This document shows positions 41,243 to 54,822 of a DNA stretch of 64,000 nucleotides, piece by piece. The stretch's first letter is position 1. Each line of letters opens with the position of its first letter. The stretch comes from Diabrotica undecimpunctata (lineage: Eukaryota > Arthropoda > Insecta > Coleoptera > Chrysomelidae), in NCBI RefSeq assembly GCF_040954645.1, contig NC_092804.1, positions 95,296,862 through 95,360,861 on the forward strand. The letters run 5' to 3'. Under the pieces are notes generated by a model. It was not told where the DNA came from and ran no database searches. It saw nothing but the letters and a program-made list of their open reading frames with translations. The position numbers were made by a program, and so were the translations under genes.

Positions 41243-42736
41243 ATCATCATTCAATCTTCGCTTATCCACTGCTGGACATAGATCTCCCTCATAATTTTCC
41301 GTCTATTTCGATCTTGTGCCTCTTGCATCCAATTCCTATGACAACGTTTTAGATCGTCAGTCCAACGTGTTGGTGGACGACCTCTACTCTCTTGGTCTCC
41401 ATTCCAGTATCCGCTTTGTCCATCTATTGTCTGTCATTCGAGCCACGTGACCTGCCCAGTTCCATTTTAGTGTTGCTACTCTCTCTACTGCATCAGCCAC
41501 TCCTGTTCTTTGTCGTAGCTGGCGATTTGGGATCTTGTCTCGTAGTGAAACGCCCAACATAGCACGCTCCATCGCCCTTTGACACACACGGATCTTTTGA
41601 ACTGTTCTCCTTGTCATGGTCAACGTTTCGGCACCGTAAGTTAACACTGGCAAAACACACTGATTAAACGTTTTTCTTTTAAGGCATATTGGTATATAAG
41701 ACGATTTGAAAATATGGTTCAGCTTGCCGAAGGCTGCCCAAGTCAGTCTTATACGACGGAGAAGCTCAACGGTTTGGTTATCTTTTCCTATGCGAATCTC
41801 ATGACCTAGGTATTTATAGGCCATTACCTGGTCTATGGATCTTGTTCCTACGCATATATCTTCGCTGACTACAAGATTTGTCATCATCTGGGTTTTAGAT
41901 ATATTTATTTTCAATCCCCCTTCTAGCGAGGAAAGGTAGAGCTGATTTAAAAGTTCTTTGGCCTCATCTATCCTATTAGCTATTAGTACAATATCATCTG
42001 CAAACCTTAGATGGCTAAGCTTTTCTCCGTTTATGTTAATACCCTTGTCGGTCAGTTTTGCCCTTTTACATATATATTCCAAAAGCGTAGTGAACAGTTT
42101 CGGCGATATGGTGTCCCCCTGGCGTACTCCACGTTGTATCGGGAATTTCTGGGTTTGACGATCACCCACTCTAACACTGGCTGTTGCGTTTTGGTATATA
42201 TGTTTAATTATATTTATATACCGATAGTCAATTCGGCATTCTGTCAAGGCTTCCAACATTTTTTGTTGATTTACGGTGTCGAATGCCTTTTCATAGTCGA
42301 CATATATTAAAGCTAGTGGTTTATTATATTCAGTGCATTTTTCTATAAGATTTTTTATTACCAGTAGGTGATCGTTTGTTCCATAGCCTTTTCTAAAACC
42401 CGCCTGTTCTATGGGCTGATAAAATTCCAATTTATTTTCTAGTCGTTTCGTAATTATTGTTGTAAATAGTTTATAAATATGTGAAAGTAGACTTATGGGC
42501 CTGTAATTCCTGAGGTCGGTAGCATCCCCCTTTTTTTTTATGAAGTATGATAATTTCTGCGGTATACCACTGGGTTGGTGTTATTGCTTCCTGCAAACAT
42601 CTAGTGAATAGTTTGGCAAGGACCTGCCATAATCTTTTTCCAGCCACCTTCAAGGCATCTGCCACTATTTCATCGCCTCCGGGGGACTTATTGTTTTTCA
42701 TTTCTTGCACTGACCTTCGAACTTCATTGGGTGTTA
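41243..42736 (-). pseudogene. LINE B, 5'-truncated, inserted in LINE A
   Basis: Minus-strand non-LTR retrotransposon. RT frame 41384-42430 (348 codons) has EQAGFRKGYGTNDHL, YVDYEKAFDTV, RGVRQGDTISP, the catalytic LRFADDIVLIA and the tail WNWAGHVARMTDNRWTKR. The upstream frame 42471-42710 has NNKSPGGDEIVADAL. The two are offset by a frameshift at the homopolymer C5T9 (42527-42540). The endonuclease domain is missing by 5' truncation. The 3' end has a short (ATG)n tail. Resembles the debris at 27210-27660. Confidence 0.9.
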
Positions 42737-44292
<1,556 letters not shown>

Positions 44293-45921
44293 AATCTCTG
44301 GCCATTTTGGATTACATGTGAACGTGATAAATAAACACGGTCGTCCATATTCGCGCACGTAAGCCATAGCATCCCGTATATATTCTTGCATATGACGTGG
44401 ACTCCCTATATACGATGATGGTAAAATGACAGAGTTACCAATTTCGGCGACGTCGGCGTTGTTGTTAATAGCGTCTCGTTAGTGAATGTACTCTTCCGCA
44501 CGCAGCTTGAGTTGATTATATCGTAAGTATCGTAGTCGTTCGCCCTCTATCTTCGCGTACATGTAGACAATGAATTGTTGACAAAGCTCACGACATCGTA
44601 GAATGACGTTGTCTAGGCCGCGCCAAATCATTAATCGGTACGCATAATAATCATTCGAGCTAACGTTCTTGTTTGTTTCAGCTCCTGTAATAATATATTT
44701 ATGATTATTAATTTAAATTAATTCCGTTCAATAATTTAATTGTTTTGTTAAATGGCTAATGATAAATGAAGTACCTGATACAGGATCTCGTTTTTTTTTA
44801 TGTTTATGAAATATCCGTCTTGCCTCTTCCAGAATATTAGCGGATATTGGAGAGCATTATATGAACGATGTGTATCAGCAATGAACTGAAGATTATTATT
44901 TCTACGAATCACTTTTTCTCGTGTACCTGTACGATCGCCAACCATGATTCCAGCAACGTCTCAACAACAGGTGCATTGAATCTACGAATATGTTCTCCAG
45001 CTGGTGTTTTATCAGAGTTAATGACAATAGCGTGATTATCGCTTTGTAATTTGTGCATGTGTGATTTGAATATTTTCAACAATTCATTGTGCTCGTTCAA
45101 TAGAGCGTCCAAGTCGCTGACAATGCGCCTGGCAAAAAATGAATCAAGGTTATTATAGTCACAACGTGCATTCACACGATTAGCAAGTGCGCTTCCGGAA
45201 TCCTCGCCACCCATAAAGTAGATTTGTAAAAATTTATGTGGTTCGTCTGGCATTGGCAGCAATGAGCCCATTTTATGATAAACTTGGCCTCTGATTTTGA
45301 ATGTAGAATTGTATTGTTGACCATTAGCATTAGTATTTCGAACTAGTTCTGTTGCTCCAAACGATGTCATTTGAAAGCAGGAACTGAATGTTCGAATTAA
45401 CTTCAGGAATACGTTAGAATCTGGATCCGTGCCGATAAGTAAACCATTCAATGGTTTAGGTGTTGTTTCAATTTTAGGTAGTTGCACTTTTCCTGACGCG
45501 CAACACATCCCAGATGGCTCAGTTTTGAATTTGAGAGCTGACAATGCGGACATTCCTTATCCATAGCACCAATTACCACTTTTGAATGAGCATAATATTC
45601 AATATCGGGCTCGTACTGGAATGCTAGACGCAAAAATGAATCAGATGTAAATGCACGATGTACCTGTTGTCGTTGTTGGTCATTCGTTCTGCGTCTATTA
45701 ACCGTAAAACGGCGTGATTGTCGTTGTTCTAAACGTATAACTTCATTGCGATCAGCTCGTGTATCTTCTGATTGTTCTTAACGCAATTGCTGAATGCTCA
45801 AACGTGCATCAGCATTTTGTTGCTGGACTTGTTCTTCGGTTCTTTGGGATCTTTTATCTCTCATACTTCTGGACCTACTTGTATTACGGCTCAAATCAGC
45901 CCCTTTGCGTTTTCTTGGCAT
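44293..45921 (-). pseudogene. Helitron Rep/helicase N-terminal region, fragment with intron
   Basis: Minus-strand fragment of a Helitron transposase. It begins MPRKRKGADLSRNTS (ATG 45919-45921), then LAFQYEPDIEYYAHSKVVIG, CASGKVQLPK, SCFQMTSFGAT, KMGSLLPMPDEPHKFLQIYF, INSDKTPAGEHIRRFNAPVV, DTHRSYNALQYPLIFW, and finally AYGRPCLFITFTCNPKWPE at the LINE C junction. This is the Helitron_like_N region that precedes the HUH nuclease; the nuclease motifs and the helicase are absent. Lesions: TAA at 45778-45780 and a frameshift near 45540. A 90-bp GT-AG gap (44685-44774) interrupts the frame after DPVSG and looks like a real intron. Confidence 0.88.
44685..44774 (-). other. Probable intron in the Helitron gene
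   Basis: On the minus strand the coding sequence ends CAG, then GTACTTCATTTATC...ATATTATTACAG, and coding resumes GAGCTGAAACAAAC. AT-rich, 90 bp, standard GT-AG ends, and it restores the frame between the two parts. Confidence 0.65.
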
Positions 45922-46776
45922 TGCTCACTGCACAAAACACATATAAATAGAATTAATGAAATTACTTGATGATGGAAAACTTAAACTTAAAATATTAGTT
46001 TTATAAAAAAAAATTGAAACAATAGTTGTAAAAAATTCACATAATTATATAAAAAAAGTATACTTACAACACAAAAGCCGTTGTTGGTTGGAGCTCGTGA
46101 CACGTGTTGAGTACTTTTAAGGTTATGTAAATCACTTGTTTAAATAAAACTTCATTAACTGATCTAATCGTGCCAAATACACTTAAAATTAATAATTTTA
46201 TTATTATGAATAAAATAGTAGTAATTAATAGTTATTATGAGAGTTACACAGAAATAGAAAATTGATAATTGTGAACGTTACTACTACACTTGGTGCATAA
46301 ACAATAATCATGGATGGCCGAAAACTGTGTAGGGAGTGAGAGAAGTCTTGTGTGAGTGAAACAGGAGACCGGCTTCAGTTTATGGTATAGTGTGGCATTT
46401 CACTCACCAGTAAAGGTGCGACAAATTTGAAGAATCTAAGATTAGTAACACTAAGCATATATCAGGATTAAACTTTAATAATAAAAATAAATGTTTATTT
46501 TTTTAAAAAACATTTTAGATTTTTAATCGAAGTAAAAAATAGGGGTTGATGATAAAAAAGTAAAAGTTTAGGGTTGTATGTATTTTTTAATGCAACATTA
46601 TAAAAAACAAAAATAAAAAATTTCGTCGAAAAATTAAGAGTGAACAACCCTTATCACTTAGGGGTATGAAAAATAGATAGTAGCCGATTCTCACACCTAT
46701 TGAATGCGCATATAAAATTTGGTAAAGATCGGTAAAGCCGTTTCGGAGGAGTACGGTAACTAACATTGTGACAGGG

Positions 46777-46780
<4 letters not shown>
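45922..46780. other. No gene recognised
   Basis: Upstream flank of the Helitron fragment; AT-rich. I could not find a TC-type Helitron start. Confidence 0.5.

Positions 46781-46842
<62 letters not shown>
46781..46842. repeat. (TA)n microsatellite
   Basis: About 62 bp of TA dinucleotides. Confidence 0.95.
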
Positions 46843-46844
<2 letters not shown>

Positions 46845-47215
46845 CTCCGAAATATTTGTAAGCGTATAACTTTAGCACCACTGCACGAAATTAGATAATT
46901 ATTTTTTGTTGTGTTTTTTATTATCAGAAGGTTTGTGTAAACGACAATTTTCAAAAAAACGTAAAAGCGATTTTTCTGTCATTTTAAATCTCAATATCAC
47001 GAATAGATGGCGCCATGCTACGATTAACAAAGGAAGCTATGATTACCAATCTAAATGTCAGTATCGATAGATTGACATTGAGATATAGCTGTACTTGATA
47101 TTTTGGCTGCAAATAATAACAATGAAGTTTAAACATATCAGATGGGAAGACATGTCAATGAGGCAGTTTGGAGAATCTCTTCATTTTCCATACACACACG
47201 TCATTCCACTGTAGT
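46843..47215. other. No gene recognised
   Basis: Contains only a small inverted repeat AATGTCA...TGACATT near 47054-47080. Confidence 0.5.
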
Positions 47216-47700
47216 TAATTTAATAAAATAAAACTAAAATAAAAAAATAGAATAAAATCAAATAAAGTAGAGTAAAATAAAATGAAACAAAATAAAATTG
47301 AATTAAAATTAAATAAAAGAAAATAGAATAAAATAAAGAAAATAGAATACAATAGAATAAAACAGAATCAAATGGAATAAAGTAGAATAAATTAGAAGGA
47401 AATAGAATAAAATAAATCAAAATAAAATTAAACCAAAATAAAATAATATAAAATAAAATTTTATATTATTAGAAAAATAATTTAAAAGAAGAATATTGAA
47501 AAAAAAAATAACAGAGTAAAATAGAATAAGATAAACTAAAATTAAATTAAAATAAAGTAAATTAGAATAAAATAAAATGCAATAACATCAAATAGAGTAA
47601 AAGAAAATAAAATAAAAAAAAATTAAATAAAATAAAATTAAAATAAAATAGATTAAAATAGAATAAAATTCAATAAAATAAAATACAATATAATAAATCC
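47216..47700. repeat. Degenerate AAAAT/AATAG-type low-complexity repeat
   Basis: About 480 bp of AATAAA, TAAAAT and AATAG words with almost no T runs on the plus strand, a decayed pentanucleotide microsatellite. The long minus-strand Phe/Leu/Tyr-rich frame is an artefact. Confidence 0.9.
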
Positions 47701-48584
47701 AAATCTTAAATTTGACGAATATAGACCCGCAGTATGCTAATTTAATTGTTTGGTCAGTCTTTTATTTTATTTTTGTTTATTTTAGTTTATAATGCGGACT
47801 AACTAAATACTTGGTACACATTTCCTAGCTCTTGACAGTCGATAGTTAAAGGCAGCGTGTTCTGATGTTATCTCATTTTGAGGCAAATTGAAAAACAGAC
47901 ATAGTCATATCTGCATAAAAATAAGGAGAAGTCGTTCTGGTGTTATCTAATTTCGAAGATATGGCCTGATAAGTTAACTTTTCAATGGGTACACTTCACC
48001 GTCTTCCAAAACATTTGGAACCTTTGTCACAGAATTTAGTAGGTAGTCATCATAGGGAACATTGAACTGATTAGGTACTTTCCAACAAATTATATAGTGT
48101 GGAAGAATTCAATGTTTCTCATCGCTCTATCTTCCTGCTTCTCCAACTTCAATCACAGCCAATTTTTAATCGCTTGTAACACTATAGAGAAATATTTTTT
48201 ATAATTGTAATACATCCAACTGGAATTTGAAGGGCATTTAATCTTACAATGCTTCCTATCAATTGCTACGAAAGCAAATTGGAAAATTCCAACGTCTGTA
48301 ATACTGGTTTATTATTTAAGGTATTTTGAGAAAGATTTCCGAAGTGGAAATTGAAACGTGAATAAACTTATTTTAACCTTCAATTGTGGCTTATTCCCAA
48401 TAAAATAGTAATTGGTTTATTACAGTTCTTAATTGCTCCTGTGTCGGAATTTGCATACATGTAGGCGGCAACTCATCAAAAAATAATTTGGTATATACTA
48501 TTAATAGGAATAATATGCACAAAATAATTTAACAAAATCATAAACTTTGAAGTATGCCATATGCAATTAATTTTTTTATTTCAG
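47701..48584. other. No gene recognised
   Basis: AT-rich. A 16-bp phrase TTGTGGCTTATTCCCA near 48388 also occurs in the PLE2 pseudo-LTR (55036 region), possibly a PLE2 relic. Confidence 0.45.
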
Positions 48585-49102
48585 TAAAAGAAATTAGACA
48601 GAAATGGAATATAGGTCCAGCATATGAACCAACTTGGACATATTACCATTTACTGTTATTTTTAAAGGACCAAAGACGCCAAATAAAATGAGTAGCGATG
48701 TATCAAGTTGTTCGTCTAAAGCAACTGCTAAGATATATTACAAGAGTCACAAGAACATGAAAAAAAACAAACAGTGGAGATGATCAGGAAGACTCGCTGC
48801 ATTCACTTAATACGCAAGCACGTGTCCCGCAACAGCCTACGAAATCATCGGCCCCCAAAAGAGTTAATTCTGGCATAAGTACGAATGCAATGAATGCTAA
48901 ACCATCAAAACTTAAAGAACGAAAGATAGAGTTACTTAACGCACAAAAAATCTCTGATCAGGAAGAGAAATCTGATGACTACCATTTTTTAATGAGCCTT
49001 CTTCCTGTAATGAAGAAATTCAGTGATTTTCAGAAATATAAAATCTGTACTAAATTTCAAAAATTCATTATAAATGAAATGAACAATTCTTCTAATTTAT
49101 GA
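48585..49102 (+). pseudogene. MADF-BESS protein remnant
   Basis: After an acceptor-like TTTTTTTATTTCAG (48571-48584) a frame reads KEIRQKWNIGPAYEPTWTYYHLLLFLKDQ, typical of the second half of a MADF domain, and stops after QIK. About 100 bases later another frame is open (about 48760-49102): it starts with a Ser/Thr/Gln-rich linker and ends in a BESS-like motif DDYHFLMSLLPVMKKFSDF. MADF-BESS proteins are insect transcription regulators, often amplified and domesticated from PIF/Harbinger elements. The internal break suggests a pseudogene or a last exon carrying one frameshift. Confidence 0.7.
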
Positions 49103-49949
49103 TCTGCAACTTCAACTCCAATGTCATATAATAAATCATGACTAGTGTCAAGGACTTCATTACATTACTTGGTGCAAGATGTTGGAGAATTTTTTTATAA
49201 AACATCAAAACCCTACATTGGTATCCGGTCAAGTCATGCTCTATAATATGCAGCCCACAACATGAATTGAATAAAATTCAGGTTTTTTTTATAAATACCA
49301 CAATGCTTCAGTTAATACATTAAATAATAACTGTTATAATATATTATATTCTATTATGTAACTACATTATTTTATGACGAATTAATAGATACTTTTTTTA
49401 AGTTCACAGTTGAAATATTTTAATCAGTCCACTTACCTTAAACACACAATTGTTGTTTCTGTTGGTGCTATGGGACTTCTACATCCTGTGCTTTGTTTAA
49501 CTAATTTGTTCTCTACTTTGGATGATAATAAATTAAAAGTACTTATAGATATCCTAGTATATTAAAAAAAAATGGAGATACTTTCTCATTTTTTCGTAAA
49601 GGTGGTTCTCATTAGGTTTCCCTTGATTTGTTTACTTCCTTTACCAATACTTTCCGTTTTGTTTGTAAGATTCGAAATTTCAATAATGAATTTTTATACA
49701 GAAACAAATTTGAAGTAGACTTCGGCAGCAAACTTTTTCTTGAATGACCACGGTTTTGTTATCCTATTGTTTTATTATAGTACTCTTTACCCATACTAAA
49801 GAATACGCCATGCAAGTTACACTTTAGTCATTCAGATGTCCGCTGCTCGTTTCATGCTAAGCTCTACTATATGCTCTTCTCTCAGCTAGCCGTGATATGT
49901 GTGGCCGTACAATAAGGCGGTACCAAGTTTCGCCAGGTCAACGTATATT
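49103..49949. other. No gene recognised
   Basis: AT-rich sequence between the MADF-BESS remnant and the gypsy-B LTR. Confidence 0.5.
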
Positions 49950-51334
49950 GTAACGAAATAGCCCACCTCCGATGCGTGGTACGTGTCACAATTTCTAAGC
50001 TGGATTTATAGTTTGACGGACTGTAAACGTAGACGCACTGGAAAAAGATCAACATAGAATTCTGTGTACTCTTATTTATAGATGAACGTAAACGCATGGC
50101 GGAACGTAAGTGAGACGGACTGGAACGGAAGAGTTGGCCAACTTTCATCTCTTACAGTGCATTACTTGCGTCTGACCAATCATAAGGAAGAATTTTGTGC
50201 TGTCAATCAAAGTGGCCCGCCCTCCATTTTGTAAAGTTGTTTATTAACATATTCGAATTTTGTTATTTATTACAATGGACGGTAAGTTAATAATTTATAA
50301 AATATTATTAATAAATAATAAAAGGATATCAAAGTATCATGGTCACCAACTCTAGCTACTGTTTCTACTCATGCGCAAAAATTTGACTCCGTCGATTTAT
50401 AAATTGAGATAATATTTACAGTCCATTTGTTACATCTCCAGTGCGTCTACATCTACATTGAAAAGATTCGTGTTCCCTCCAATAATAAATACTGGCAGAA
50501 CCCTGGTCTTCCTGGCCTTTCGGCATACGACCGTAAGCGGAACCGCTACCCCTACGAGTCCGACACCATTTGAGGGTGGCGTGATTACATAAAGTAACAC
50601 GGGGCTCCACCCTCCCCGTAGTACCTGTGTTGCGGTACGCACACCTTGCACACCTTCCGTTAATCCCCCCCGGGGCAAATAGGTGAACGCCGGTCGAGAC
50701 TCGACCTCGCACGTTTGACAGGTCGCCGCCGAGGAGCTCTCCTCTAACCACTCACAAATCTCCCAGGTGGGTACGTGCCATAACCACTCCCTTAATGGGG
50801 AAAGGGCGTGTCAGGGACGCAGCACGTTCAACCTCACCTGGTTCTGTGGAATGAGAGTAGAGTGGTCCCACGAGAGACTCGTCTTGGATACTAGGAGTGT
50901 AGACCGGTGACCGTAACGCCTAAGCGCCCTGCGTGCGTTTCTACAAACCCGACACCTCGAGCGACGGCTCTCTAGCTTTTCATTCCTTCCCAATAGTCGC
51001 CTCTTACGACAGGAAGGAAAAATCGTCCGTATTCTTATCTCCGCGAGCCGAACGTCTACGTCTACAGTCCGTCAAACTATAAATCCAGCTTTACAAGGAT
51101 GAATCTAGAATATTCAATCGATGACGTTCTTAATAGCGCCAGACTTCTTGGCACTTCCGACTAGGAGAATAGAGATGGACTACTCCAGATGATTCTTGAA
51201 TAATACTTTTGGTATATATATGTAGCGCTGTTATTAGTTAAGTTAGTTGATAAGATATTATCGTTCTGTAAACTTATAAATAAATATTATATTTACATAA
51301 ATTAGAACTGCTCGTTTTATTTAAACACGCTACA
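49950..51334 (+). repeat. 5' LTR of gypsy-B, split by a TIR element
   Basis: Starts TGTAACGAAATAGCCC, ends GCTACA. About 290 bp of LTR remain once the insertion 49997-51091 is ignored. The match to the 3' LTR of copy 2 (59245-59429, reverse complement) proves the insertion. Confidence 0.85.
49997..51091. mobile_element. 1.1-kb element with 39-bp terminal inverted repeats
   Basis: Termini AAGCTGGATTTATAGTTTG... (49997-50035) and its reverse complement (51053-51091) match over 39 bp with one mismatch. A second inverted pair lies inside (CGTAGACGCACTGG near 50027, CCAGTGCGTCTAC near 50439). The interior 50460-51050 is strikingly GC-rich for this window; its minus strand has open frames (50416-50751, 50811-50993) without recognised domains. 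Flanks are CT...TA with no clear duplication. No transposase seen; non-autonomous, superfamily unknown. Confidence 0.75.
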
Positions 51335-51411
51335 GTTGGTGTTACACGCTATAGTTCGGTAGTGATATTTGTAAGAAACAACATTTAAAAAGTACGTGTG
51401 TACCTGACCAA

Positions 51412-52670
51412 AGATGCGGCTTGCAGAACTATCAGTAAAATAGTTACTTGAACGACTAGAAGAACGGGATGAAGACTGCAGCGAATCCAAGAAGATCCTT
51501 CAACAACGACTAAAGGATCTTCTCAACAAGAATAGAGACGACCCAGATATATTCCATTTTTAATCAGCAAAAGAAGCAGTTTTAACAAAAATTGAAGAAG
51601 CCTCTAAAAAAAGTGATAATGATTCGAAAATGTTTCTAAAAGATTCAACGAGAAATTTAAAAATGTTTCTCAAATTTTCGAAGAAACTTCTAGAAAAAAT
51701 GATGATAGATTCGAAAACGTTTTCAAAAGATTCGATGAAACGTCTCAAATTATTAAAGAAGCAGCTAGACAAAACGACGAGAAATTCGAAAATGTTTCTA
51801 GAAGATTCGACGAATTATGTAATCAGAACAATGAGAAATTTAAAGAAGTTTCCAGTCTAAAACATTTATTAAGGTATAACAAAAGATCAAACAGTTAGAG
51901 AGCATGAGAACTAATAAGAAACTGCTACCATCAGTTAATGCAGTAGTTTTAGATCCTGCAGTAAAAGAAGAATCACCGAGAGACGAAACGACACCTTCAA
52001 GATTCAAATTGCCACCATTTGATGGGAAGTCTTCTTGGTCCATATAACTAAGACAATTTGAAGCTATTGCGACAGCCAATCATTAGACAGAACAAGAAAA
52101 GGTTGTTTCCTTGACTGCTGCTTTACGAGGCGATGCTGCGGATATCATAAGATCGATTCCTAAGGGCCAAGAAAAATGTTACCAGACCTTGTTCGACCCG
52201 ACTAGACAAACGTTACGAAGATGCCCATCTACAACAAGTCTACAAGGCACAACTAAGAAATAGAATTCAAAGAGCAAGTGAAAAGTTGCAAGAGTTTGAA
52301 GCAGATGTTGCTCGTATAGTGCAGTTAGCTTATCCAGAGACACCAGACATGGAAGAAATTGCTGTAGATATCTTTGTCAATGGATTAAAAGACAGTGAAT
52401 TACGGAAAGCTTTACGACTAGCAAGACCGAAAGTTCTAAATAAAGCGCTCGCTATTGCCTTCGAACATGAAACAGCTAGTCAAACTTCATGGAGCCATCG
52501 AGTAAGAACCATTGAAGAAGGCGACGAACCAAACGATGAACGTATGGAAGAAATGGTACGAAAAGTAAATCGTAACATGATGCCGAAGAGACGCGAGCCC
52601 AGATGTTGGAATTGTGGTGACGTATGCCATATTCGCCGTAATTACAAGAAAATGATGTAACTGATGATGA
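51412..52670 (+). pseudogene. gag: gypsy-B gag, degenerate
   Basis: Gag remnant. The N-terminal part starts MRLAELSVK and meets a TAG after 9 codons. It is followed by a repeated coiled-coil-like stretch (about 51620-51850) of roughly 60-nt units with recurring phrases such as RFDE and KFENVS in one frame. Then FKLPPFDGKSSW, a typical gag entry, and an open segment 52286-52660 with EFEADVARIVQLAYPETP and a zinc knuckle CWNCGDVCHIRRNY whose last Cys is Tyr. Several frameshifts; not functional. Confidence 0.8.
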
Positions 52671-52679
52671 TGTAATGAT

Positions 52680-54535
52680 GATTGATGACAACAGTCAGAA
52701 AACTAGAACGGGTCGACACCAAGGGGCAACTGCCGACCTCGAGAAACACAGTCCCCATAGTAACTGTTAACATTACGTCCTCCGGTGGAATTCATAGCTT
52801 GTACATCGAGGGTAGTATCAATAATAAATGTAGATCATTTTTGGTAGATACAGGTAAAACAAGAACCATTGCACGTCCAGAATTAATACGAGGCCATTTT
52901 AAATTATCGGCTGCGAAGGTTTAGAACAGCAACTGGTGAGATAATTAATACATATGGCGAAGTTAATATGTCAGTATCCATTGGTCAGACTACAGTGAAA
53001 AACAGAATTTTATTTGCAGAGATCTCCGACGAGTTCATATTGGAGATGGATTAACTAAGAAAAGTTGGGGCTGTATTGAATGTCAAAAATGGAGTTATCG
53101 AGAGCAGTGGTGAAAAGTTCCCGTTTCACGAAGAGAAAGAAGATGTTATCAGCTTACTAACTACTTGTGACGTAACAATATCCGGTAATAGTGAGAAAAT
53201 TCTGATGACCAGACTTGATGGTCACTGCCGAGAGGGAAGTTTAAGGATGGTCGAAGATGTGGACAATGCCGAGTTCCTGCAACAGTACAAGCTTTGGTGA
53301 CAGTTCGAGATGTCGTTCCTGTAAGAGTTATGAATTTACAGAAAACTGCTATTAAGTTAAGTAAATGAATTTTGATCGGACAGTGTGTTCCCGTGGCTTC
53401 GATTTGTATAAGAATACTAATGAGAAATCATCGATATCTAAGTATCCAAAGGAGCTTGTTGAGATGGTGAATAAAACATGCCAAGATCTTGATGATAAAC
53501 GAACGAAAAAAGTGAAGTCTATGTTGATAGAATTTCAAGATGTTTTTGCCATTGGTGAGAAGGATAAAGGCAAAACAAGCATAGTAAAGCATAAAATTAA
53601 TACCAGAGACGCTCAGCCAATCAGACAACAATTTAGAAGACTTCTATTTGCGAAAAGAGATGAAGCCAAAGACATCATCAAAGATATGAACAAACAAGGA
53701 GTAATTGAACCATCAAAAAGTCCATGGACATCACCAGTAGTTCTAGTAAAGAAGAAATATGGTTCAACGAACGCGTTTTTGTATTGATGCCGCCAACTCA
53801 ATGCGATAACTAAGATAGTTATCCTTTGCCCAGAATAGACGATACATTGGATACTCACTCCGATTCTTGTTGGTTCTCCACACTCGATCTAAAAAGTGGG
53901 TATTGGCAAGTAGACATGGAACCAGCTGATCGGGAGAAAACCGCATTTTCGATAGGATCAGAGTTTTGGTAGTTTACGGTTATGCCCTTTGGTTTATGTA
54001 ATCCCACATTTGAAAGATTAATGGAGGCAGTTTTAAAAGGTCTAACATGGAAAACATGACTGGTTTATTTCGACGATGTAATTGTGGTTGGAAGATCCTT
54101 CGATGAACATGCCAACAATCTGACAGAAGTCTTTTAACGATTACGGGCAGCGAATTTAAAGTTAAGTCCGAAGAAATGTCACAAGTTTCGACGAGAAGTG
54201 AAGTACTTGGGACATATTGTAGCGAGTAATGGTGTAACAGCTAATCCTGAAAAACTTGCAGCAATTAAGGATTGGCCAGTACCAAGAGACAAACACGAAA
54301 TTAGAAGTTTCCTTGGTTTATGTACATATAACCGACGTTTTGTCAAAGAGTTTGCCAACATCTCCAAGCCATTAACACAGTTGACAGAATAAGGTAAAGA
54401 ATATACATGGGTGAAGAGTGTCAAAAAGCTTTCGAAGAACTACAAATGGCTCTGATCAGTGCACCGATTTTAAGCTACCCTAGACAGGCAGGAAAATTTG
54501 TGTTGGACACCGAAGTCAGAAACAGTGCAATATGA
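52680..54535 (+). pseudogene. pol: gypsy-B pol (PR and RT part), degenerate, truncated
   Basis: Protease region near 52780-52930 (SLYIEGSINNKCRSFLVDTGKTRTI). The linker at 53365-53787 is open and reads into the RT: KHKINTRDAQPIRQ, MNKQGVIEPSKSPWTSPVVLVKKK. The RT continues with frameshifts, with palm sequence near 53880-54080 and KYLGHIVASNGVTANPEKL at 54198-54392, to the RNase H start. Stops abruptly at 54535. Confidence 0.82.
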
Positions 54536-54539
54536 GCTG

Positions 54540-54540
<1 letters not shown>

Positions 54541-54591
<51 letters not shown>

Positions 54592-54606
54592 TACATATTT
54601 GGTATA

Positions 54607-54656
<50 letters not shown>
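54541..54656. repeat. (TA)n tracts between gypsy-B and PLE2
   Basis: Two TA tracts (54541-54588, 54610-54656) around GGTACATATTTGG. Confidence 0.95.
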
Positions 54657-54660
<4 letters not shown>

Positions 54661-54779
54661 GAAAAGGAGTACGACCGTCAATCCAATATAAATTAAGGAT
54701 CACTCAGAAGAGTGGTGGGTTTTTTCGGTCAAAAGGTGGAGAAAAAAAAACAAAGATGACGGCTACTTCATCTATTTAT

Positions 54780-54822
54780 TGAAGACGTTTCGCTTTCTTA
54801 ATCAGAAAGCATCATCAGTTCA
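54780..54822 (-). ncRNA. Hammerhead ribozyme of PLE2 copy 1
   Basis: Minus strand: stem I UGAA, core CUGAUGA, extra U, stem II GCUUUC-UGAUUAA-GAAAGC, GAAA, CG, UC, stem I UUCA. Full canonical core. Stem III is just A-U and C-G without a loop (ACGU palindrome), so a dimeric fold is expected. Confidence 0.85.

Larger units (their letters stand above)
49950..54535 (+). mobile_element. gypsy-B copy 1: 5' half of a Ty3/gypsy element
   Basis: 5' LTR (49950-51334, containing an insertion), candidate primer-binding site TTGGTGTTACACGC from 51336, then gag and pol up to RNase H, where it stops in LDTEVRNS before a TA tract. Many stops and frameshifts. Shares sequence, including apparent defects, with the minus-strand copy at 59245-62535. 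Confidence 0.9.
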
